From positions 1 through 10,579 of the forward strand of contig PWIZ01000434.1 in assembly GCA_003560175.1 (NCBI GenBank): a DNA stretch of 10,579 bases, in the 5' to 3' direction. The translations under genes were made by a program, and so were the position numbers. Under the pieces are notes generated by a model that did not search any database, had not been told where the DNA came from, and was given only the letters and a program-made list of their open reading frames with translations. Shown here in pieces: positions 5,985 to 10,579 of the stretch; the first letter of the stretch is position 1; each line of letters begins with the position of its first letter. The stretch comes from Halomonas sp. (lineage in GTDB: Bacteria; Pseudomonadota; Gammaproteobacteria; Pseudomonadales; Halomonadaceae).

Positions 5985-6362
5985 TTACTCTTCGACGCGT
6001 ACCAGCCAGGACTCAACGGTGTCGCTGCTGTACTCGTCCTTCCACGCTTTCAGCGTCTTGTGGTTGCCGCCGCGAGTTTCCACGACTTCACCGGTGTTGG
6101 GGTTCTTGTAGATCTTGAGCTTGCGCTTGCGACGCGCGCCTGCCGGTGCGGAAGCGGTCTTGGGTGCGCTTCCAGCCGGCTTGGGGTCGAGCAGCGCGAT
6201 CACGTCGGCAGCACTCTTGTCGAACTCCTTCATCAGCGATTCGAGGCGATCCTTGAACTCGAGCTCAGACTGAAGGCGCTTGTCGTTCTGCAGCTTCTCC
6301 ATGTTGGACTGGAGCTCTTTCAGCTGCTGTTCCATCTGCATGTATTCGTTGATCAGAGACAT
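5985..6362 (-). CDS. mvaT: MvaT-family H-NS-like nucleoid-associated silencer
   Basis: A protein of 125 residues; Pseudomonas MvaT has 124. MvaT proteins form oligomeric filaments on AT-rich DNA and silence horizontally acquired genes, the functional equivalent of H-NS. The ATG at 6360-6362 is chosen because AAAAAAGGAAG lies seven bases before it and the product then starts MSLINEY as in Pseudomonas; a frame 19 codons longer exists but is not used. Residues 1-60 are the coiled-coil oligomerisation region (MEQQLKELQSNMEKLQN..., ending VIALLDP). Residues 61-77 are an Ala/Pro/Ser/Lys linker. The DNA-binding domain (78-125) has RRKRKLKIYKNPNTGEVVE and RGGNHKTLKAWK; R80, G99 and N100 occupy the same numbers as the Pseudomonas AT-pincer residues. 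It follows rpsA on the same strand but has its own leader and promoter candidate. Confidence 0.93.
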   Translation of the reverse strand: MSLINEYMQMEQQLKELQSNMEKLQNDKRLQSELEFKDRLESLMKEFDKSAADVIALLDPKPAGSAPKTASAPAGARRKRKLKIYKNPNTGEVVETRGGNHKTLKAWKDEYSSDTVESWLVRVEE

Positions 6363-6413
6363 TATCTGACTTCCTTTTTTCGGGGTGGCTAATGCAACCG
6401 GAGCGGCACTATC

Positions 6414-6425
6414 TGACAACTGTCA
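6414..6425. promoter_or_regulatory. Small inverted repeat in the mvaT leader
   Basis: TGACA-AC-TGTCA is a perfect 5-bp inverted repeat at 6414-6425, lying just downstream of the candidate mvaT -10. The size and position suit an operator, but the motif is short and no regulator can be named. Confidence 0.25.
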
Positions 6426-6433
6426 TATAACTC

Positions 6434-6462
6434 GCGATAGTTTGAACGATACCGACTCTCAA
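6434..6462 (-). promoter_or_regulatory. Candidate mvaT promoter
   Basis: On the minus strand TTGAGA (6457-6462, five of six to TTGACA) is followed by a 17-base spacer and TATCGC (6434-6439, a weaker -10 starting TAT). The leader would be about 70 bases. A second possible -10 (TATACT, 6472-6477) has no matching -35. The stretch 6420-6485 is clearly more AT-rich than its surroundings, which would suit binding by MvaT itself and hence autorepression (inference). Confidence 0.35.
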
Positions 6463-6570
6463 CGCAACTCCAGTATAACTATCACGGATGAACAATGGAG
6501 TGCGGCACGCAACTTGCCGAGAGCATCCGAGGTGAGAGGCCACGGCCCGACCCGATCCGATAATTCAGAT

Positions 6571-6635
6571 TGACGATGCAGAGTGACGATGCAGAGTAAC
6601 GATGCAGAGCGGCAATGCCGAGTGACGATTCACAC
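6571..6635. repeat. 13-bp tandem repeat array between rpsA and mvaT
   Basis: Five adjoining 13-bp units: TGACGATGCAGAG at 6571-6583 and again at 6584-6596, TAACGATGCAGAG at 6597-6609, then two degenerate copies at 6610-6622 (9/13) and 6623-6635 (10/13). A further weak copy may precede it at 6558-6570 (8/13). The array is noncoding and 110-175 bases upstream of the mvaT promoter candidate. It could be a slippage product or a set of binding sites. Confidence 0.85.
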
Positions 6636-6672
6636 GGACAGGACAAACAAACTCGTCACACGGGCAAGTTTG

Positions 6673-6706
6673 AGCGACCCACACATCTCGCTGGCAACGG
6701 GTCGCT
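6673..6706. repeat. 8-bp inverted repeat in the rpsA-mvaT spacer
   Basis: AGCGACCC (6673-6680) and its exact complement GGGTCGCT (6699-6706) flank an 18-nt loop. The rest of this gene-free stretch (6463-6788) shows no open frame with supporting signals, no RNA gene and no other structure I can support beyond the listed repeats. Confidence 0.5.
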
Positions 6707-6788
6707 AATCTCAAGCAATAACCAGAGCATACTGCTAGCGTCGCCCCATTCAGTGCTTGAAGTCAGGGGCTCAGGAATACGAAGCGCT

Positions 6789-6819
6789 AAAAAAACCGCC
6801 GCCCCGAGGGGCGGCGGTT
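6789..6819 (-). terminator. Intrinsic terminator of rpsA
   Basis: On the minus strand an 11-bp stem (arms at 6809-6819 and 6794-6804, AACCGCCGCCC) with a CTCG tetraloop is followed by a run of T (6789-6795 on the plus strand is all A). It starts 29 bases beyond the rpsA stop codon. This is a textbook Rho-independent terminator and closes the aroA-cmk-rpsA operon. Confidence 0.93.
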
Positions 6820-6847
6820 CCTGTACCGTCGGGAAGGGGCTTCCCGA

Positions 6848-8524
6848 TCAGTCCTGACCCATCTGCTGCTTGATGAGGTCGCCGATGGTCATCGGACCAC
6901 CGCTCTCGGGAGACTCTTCACGCAGCTTCTTCAGGTTCTGGCGAGTATCGTCCTGATCCTTGGCCTTGACGGACAGGGCGATCTGACGGTTCTTGCGATC
7001 GACACCGATGATACGGGCCTCGACGCTGTCGCCTTCGTTCAGAATGTTACGGGCATCCTCGACGCGATCGGCGCTGAGCTCGGAGGCCTTCAGCACGGCG
7101 ACGACATCGGTCGCCAGCTCGACCTGAGCCTGCTTGGCATCGACCTCGACCACACGGCCGGTGACGATGGTGCCCTTGTCGTGAACGGCCAGGTACTCGG
7201 CCACCGGATCGGTATCGAGCTGCTTGATACCCAGGGAGATGCGCTCACGCTCCGGATCGATGGAGAGGATCACCGCCTCGGCCTCGTCGCCCTTCTTGAA
7301 GCCGCGCACGGCTTCTTCACCGGTATCGGTCCAGGAGATGTCGGACAGGTGAACCAAGCCGTCGATGCCGCCTTCCAGACCGATGAAGATACCGAAGTCG
7401 GTAATCGACTTGATGGTACCGGCAACGCGGTCGCCCTTGTTGTAGCGGCCGCTGAAGTCTTCCCACGGGTTGGTGGTGCACTGCTTGATACCCAGGGAGA
7501 TGCGACGACGCTCCTCGTCGATATCCAGCACCATGACGTCAACATCGTCGCCGACCTGGACAACCTTAGAGGGGTGGATGTTCTTGTTGGTCCAGTCCAT
7601 CTCGGAGACGTGGACCAGGCCCTCGACACCCTCTTCCAGCTCGGCAAAGCAGCCGTAGTCGGTGAGGTTAGTGACGGTGGCGTGAACCTTGGTGCCTTCC
7701 GGGTAACGATCCTTGATGTTGACCCAGGGATCTTCGCCCAGCTGCTTCAGGCCCAGGTAGACACGGTTGCGCTCGCGATCGAACTTGAGCACCTTGACGC
7801 TGATCTCGTCACCCACGGCCACGATCTCGCTCGGGTGCTTGATGCGCTTCCAGGCCATGTCGGTGATGTGCAGCAGGCCGTCAACGCCACCGAGGTCGAC
7901 GAAGGCGCCGTAGTCGGTCAGGTTCTTGACGATACCGAGGATCTGCTGGCCTTCCTGCAGGGTGGCGAGCAGGGCCTCACGCTCGGCGCTGTTCTCGGCT
8001 TCGAGCACGGCACGGCGGGAAACAACGACGTTGTTGCGCTTCGGGTCAAGCTTGATGACCTTGAAGTCGAGTTCCTTGTTCTCGAGATGCGTGGTGTCGC
8101 GCACCGGACGCACATCGACCAGAGAACCCGGAAGGAAGGCACGGATAGAGTCGACATCGACGGTGAAGCCGCCCTTGACCTTACCGTTGATCACGCCCTT
8201 GACGATTTCATCTTTCTCGAAGGCTGCTTCCAGGATCTTCCACGCTTCGGCGCGCTTGGCCTTTTCGCGGGAGAGACGTGTCTCGCCGAAACCGTCCTCG
8301 ACGGCTTCCAGGGCGACGTGAACTTCGTCGCCGATGGCGATGGACAGATCGCCATTATCGTCACGGAACTGTGACGCGGGGATCTGACCTTCGGACTTCA
8401 GGCCAGCATTGACGGTGACCCAGTCACCCTCGATGTCGACAATGGTAGCCACGACGATAGCGCCCGGCTCCATGTTGATGTCCTGGAGAGATTGTTCAAA
8501 CAAATCAGCAAAGCTTTCGCTCAT
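6848..8524 (-). CDS. rpsA: 30S ribosomal protein S1
   Basis: A protein of 558 residues (E. coli S1: 557). S1 binds single-stranded mRNA leaders and helps load them on the 30S subunit. Six S1/OB repeats are visible, starting near residues 21, 105, 192, 277, 364 and 451. The central ones carry typical S1 motifs: [20 protein letters not shown] (199-218), [20 protein letters not shown] (284-303) and [20 protein letters not shown] (371-390). The first two are the diverged ribosome-binding repeats. The acidic start [13 protein letters not shown] and the C-terminal [11 protein letters not shown] tail are also typical. TAGGAA lies five to six bases before the ATG. It follows cmk after 179 bases and ends in a strong terminator. 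Confidence 0.98.
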   Translation of the reverse strand: MSESFADLFEQSLQDINMEPGAIVVATIVDIEGDWVTVNAGLKSEGQIPASQFRDDNGDLSIAIGDEVHVALEAVEDGFGETRLSREKAKRAEAWKILEAAFEKDEIVKGVINGKVKGGFTVDVDSIRAFLPGSLVDVRPVRDTTHLENKELDFKVIKLDPKRNNVVVSRRAVLEAENSAEREALLATLQEGQQILGIVKNLTDYGAFVDLGGVDGLLHITDMAWKRIKHPSEIVAVGDEISVKVLKFDRERNRVYLGLKQLGEDPWVNIKDRYPEGTKVHATVTNLTDYGCFAELEEGVEGLVHVSEMDWTNKNIHPSKVVQVGDDVDVMVLDIDEERRRISLGIKQCTTNPWEDFSGRYNKGDRVAGTIKSITDFGIFIGLEGGIDGLVHLSDISWTDTGEEAVRGFKKGDEAEAVILSIDPERERISLGIKQLDTDPVAEYLAVHDKGTIVTGRVVEVDAKQAQVELATDVVAVLKASELSADRVEDARNILNEGDSVEARIIGVDRKNRQIALSVKAKDQDDTRQNLKKLREESPESGGPMTIGDLIKQQMGQD

Positions 8525-8549
8525 GGTGTTCCTACGTGATCAACGTTAA

Positions 8550-8575
8550 GTGCGGTCAAACCGCTTCCTCCGCAC
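8550..8575 (-). promoter_or_regulatory. rpsA leader with two mutually exclusive hairpins
   Basis: In the 179-bp cmk-rpsA spacer, on the minus strand, GTGCGG (8570-8575) can pair with CCGCAC (8550-8555), while GCGGT (8560-8564) can pair with ACCGC (8552-8556). The two stems share the CCGC strand, so only one can form at a time. The outer loop contains AGGA. The element ends 25 bases before the rpsA ATG. S1 represses its own translation through a structured leader in E. coli, so a similar switch is plausible here. A candidate -10 (TATGTA, 8599-8604) lacks a good -35. Confidence 0.35.
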
Positions 8576-8703
8576 CACCAGCGAGTGCGGGCCTTATTTA
8601 CATAACCCCCGGAGATGTTGGCGCTGGTTCGACCTGGCTCGGCTATCGGAAATCGCTACCGAACCACGTCATCACATTCTGCCGGGGGCGCCGCAAGGGG
8701 GTT

Positions 8704-9402
8704 TCAGATGGCAGACGCCAGACCACGTTCGGTCAGCAATTCCGTCAGCCGATCCACCACTTCCGGTATCGTCAGGCGCGTGGTGTCAAGCGTGATGGCA
8801 TCACCTGCCGGCTTGAGCGGGGCCACGCTGCGCTGCATGTCGCGTGCATCGCGCGCCTGAATCTCCTTCAAAAGACTCGATAGACTAGCATCCACCCCGG
8901 CTTCCCGCAACTGAAGCTGCCGCCGTCGCGCCCTCTCGTCGGCGCTTGCCGTGAGGAAGATCTTCAGCGGGGCATCGGCGAACACCACGGTCCCCATGTC
9001 GCGGCCGTCGGCCACCAGCCCGGGTGGCTGGCGAAAGTCGCGCTGACGCTGTAGCAGCGCCTCGCGCACCGCGGGCAGCGCGGCCACTCGAGAGGCGGCG
9101 TCGCCCACCTGCTCGGTGCGAATGGTGGTGGTGGCCTCGGCCCCCTCCAGCAGAACACGCGTACCCTCGCCCTCGGCCACGAAGACCACGTCGAGGGAGC
9201 GCGCCACCCGGGCGAGCCCCGCTTCGTCATCCAGCGCCACGCCGTACTTGCCGGCGGCCAGTGCGGTGAGACGGTAGAGGGCGCCGGAGTCGAGCAGGTG
9301 CCAGCCCAGGCGCTCGGCGACCAGGCGGCTGATGGTGCCCTTGCCGGCGCCCCCGGGGCCGTCGATGGCCAGTACTGGTACGGCAGTCTCGTCGATGCTC
9401 AT
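8704..9402 (-). CDS. cmk: Cytidylate kinase
   Basis: A protein of 232 residues, standard family length. It phosphorylates CMP and dCMP to the diphosphates with ATP, in the cytoplasm. The P-loop GPGGAGKGT is at 15-23, the nucleotide-binding DSGALYR at 38-44, the signature [10 protein letters not shown] at 132-141, an arginine-rich lid ERARRRQ at 156-162 and RDARDMQR at 184-191. The ATG overlaps the aroA stop by four bases (ATGA), and GAGGAGG lies four bases upstream, so translation is coupled to aroA. The aroA-cmk-rpsA order is the conserved gammaproteobacterial arrangement. If aroA translation stops early, coupling to cmk could be affected, though the strong ribosome site should allow independent initiation. 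Confidence 0.97.
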   Translation of the reverse strand: MSIDETAVPVLAIDGPGGAGKGTISRLVAERLGWHLLDSGALYRLTALAAGKYGVALDDEAGLARVARSLDVVFVAEGEGTRVLLEGAEATTTIRTEQVGDAASRVAALPAVREALLQRQRDFRQPPGLVADGRDMGTVVFADAPLKIFLTASADERARRRQLQLREAGVDASLSSLLKEIQARDARDMQRSVAPLKPAGDAITLDTTRLTIPEVVDRLTELLTERGLASAI

Positions 9403-10579
9403 ACGCCCTCCTCGACCGCTTGCTCCTCGAGACGCAGCCCCACCTTGCGGGCCAGGTCGATGAAGCCGGGGAAGGAGGTGGCCACGTTGGCGCAGTCGTC
9501 GATGATGATGTCGTCGCCGGCGCGCAGCGCGGCGATGGCAAACGACATGGCGATGCGGTGATCGCCCAGGCTGTCGATGCGCCCGCCGCCATAGTTGGCC
9601 CCTTCCGGGTTGCCGCCACCCACGATATCGATGCCGCCCTCGACCAGCGTGTGCTCGACGCCGATAACGGCAAGACCATTGGCCATGGCCTGCAGCCGGT
9701 CGGACTCCTTGACGCGCAGCTCCTCCGCCCCGCGCAGGCGGGTGGTGCCCTGGGCGTTCGCCGCGGCGATAAACAGCGCCGGGAACTCGTCGATGGCCAG
9801 CGGCACCTGCTCCACCGGAATCTCGATGCCCTTCAGCGGCGCATGGCGAATATGCAGATCGGCCACCGGTTCGCCGCCCACCTCGCGCTCGTTGGAGAGC
9901 GTCAGGTCGGCCCCCATCAGCTGGAGAATGTTGATCACTCCGATGCGGGTCGGGTTGATGCCCACATGCTCCAGCACCAGGTCGGCGCCCGGCGTGATCG
10001 CCGCGGCCACCAGGAAGAAGGTGGCCGAGGAGATATCGGCGGGCACGTCGATGGGCGCGGCGGCGAGCTTGCCGCCGCCGGAGAGCCTGCAGGTGTCGCC
10101 CTCGCGATGCACCTCGTAGCCGAAGCCCTGGAGCATGCGCTCGGTGTGGTCGCGGGTCGGCGCCGGTTCGCGCACCCGGGTCTCGCCCTCGGCGTAGAGC
10201 CCGGCGAACAACAGGCAGGACTTCACCTGGGCGCTGGCCATGGGCATGTCGTAGGTAATGCCCTTCAATGCCTTGCCGCCGTGAATGCGCAGCGGCGGTC
10301 GGCCGCCCTCAGCGGTGTCGATCTCGGCGCCCATCAGGCGCAACGGGTCGGCCACTCGCCCCATGGGGCGCTGGGTCAGGGAAGCATCACCGGCGAGCTA
10401 GGTGTCGAAGCCCTGGCCGGCCAGCAGCCCAGCGAACAGGCGCATGGCGGTGCCGGCATTGCCCACATAGAGGGGCCCCGACGGTGCCTTGAGACCATGC
10501 ATGCCCACGCCGTGAACGGTCACGCGCCCCTGGTGCGGGCCCTCGATGGCCACCCCCATCTCGCGGAACGCCTGCAGGG
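9399..10579 (-). CDS. aroA: AroA, EPSP synthase (class II type), 5' end outside window and broken by an in-frame TAG
   Basis: AroA makes 5-enolpyruvylshikimate-3-phosphate from shikimate-3-phosphate and PEP, the sixth shikimate step. The frame is open from the window edge except for one TAG (10398-10400, minus strand). Upstream of it the frame reads [13 protein letters not shown], then the active-site segment [20 protein letters not shown] and FDT; after it [20 protein letters not shown] continues the family alignment without shift. Later motifs are [21 protein letters not shown], the catalytic DEFP, the signature RVKESDR and [14 protein letters not shown] and NPTR are class II motifs (CP4-like), a class often less sensitive to glyphosate. 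The ATG at 10362-10364 lies inside the conserved RPMGRV motif and has no ribosome site, so it is not a true start. The gene is either a recent pseudogene, a sequencing error, or depends on TAG suppression. In relatives tyrA lies upstream or is fused to it; this cannot be seen here. Confidence 0.9.

Noticed and set aside
6385..6573. Small plus-strand frame upstream of mvaT
   Set aside because: It overlaps the mvaT leader and promoter region on the other strand, has no ribosome site and no recognisable protein features.
7181..8374. Long plus-strand open frame opposite rpsA (397 codons)
   Set aside because: It is the shadow of rpsA, whose six S1 domains are unmistakable; no ribosome site or promoter supports the plus-strand frame.
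9399..10364. A complete shorter aroA starting at the ATG at 10362-10364
   Set aside because: That methionine is inside the conserved RPMGRV motif, there is no ribosome site, and conserved AroA sequence continues in frame upstream beyond the TAG to the window edge.

Overview
The window is high-GC gammaproteobacterial chromosome. Its gene content points to a Halomonas-like member of the Oceanospirillales or a Pseudomonas relative: a Pseudomonas-type MvaT nucleoid protein, a class II AroA followed by cmk and rpsA, TrhP with the gammaproteobacterial length, and a queC-queE-queD-like cassette. The genus is an inference. I see no phage, IS element, CRISPR, tRNA or rRNA. This is mostly ordinary housekeeping sequence with a few oddities.

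Left part (1-2798), all on the minus strand: the 5' part of a VTT/DedA-type membrane protein gene cut by the window edge; an exported RcnB/CigR-family protein with a Gln-Gly microsatellite and a charged 10-residue tandem repeat; and trhP (yegQ), a U32-family tRNA hydroxylation protein. Hairpins lie just after the CigR-like and trhP genes.

Middle (2799-5784): a 197-bp divergent promoter region separates trhP from a tightly overlapping plus-strand operon, queC-queE-(tandem T-fold QueD-like)-(YkgJ-type cysteine cluster protein). QueC and QueE make 7-deazaguanine precursors of queuosine, which sits at tRNA wobble position 34. TrhP modifies U34 of other tRNAs. The divergent pair therefore joins two wobble-base modification pathways. 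A small unknown gene converges on the operon with only 2 bp between stop codons.

Right part (5785-10579), all on the minus strand: read in transcription order, aroA (5' end outside the window)-cmk-rpsA, then a strong intrinsic terminator, a gene-free 420-bp stretch holding 13-bp tandem repeats, and mvaT. The aroA-cmk-rpsA order is the well-known mixed-function operon. The usual ihfB does not follow rpsA here; mvaT, another nucleoid-associated protein gene, occupies that position.

The most notable anomalies are an in-frame TAG stop inside otherwise well-conserved aroA, a QueD-like protein whose active-site motifs appear divided between two tandem domains, a near-symmetric divergent promoter with a shared palindromic -35, and the 13-bp repeat array upstream of mvaT.
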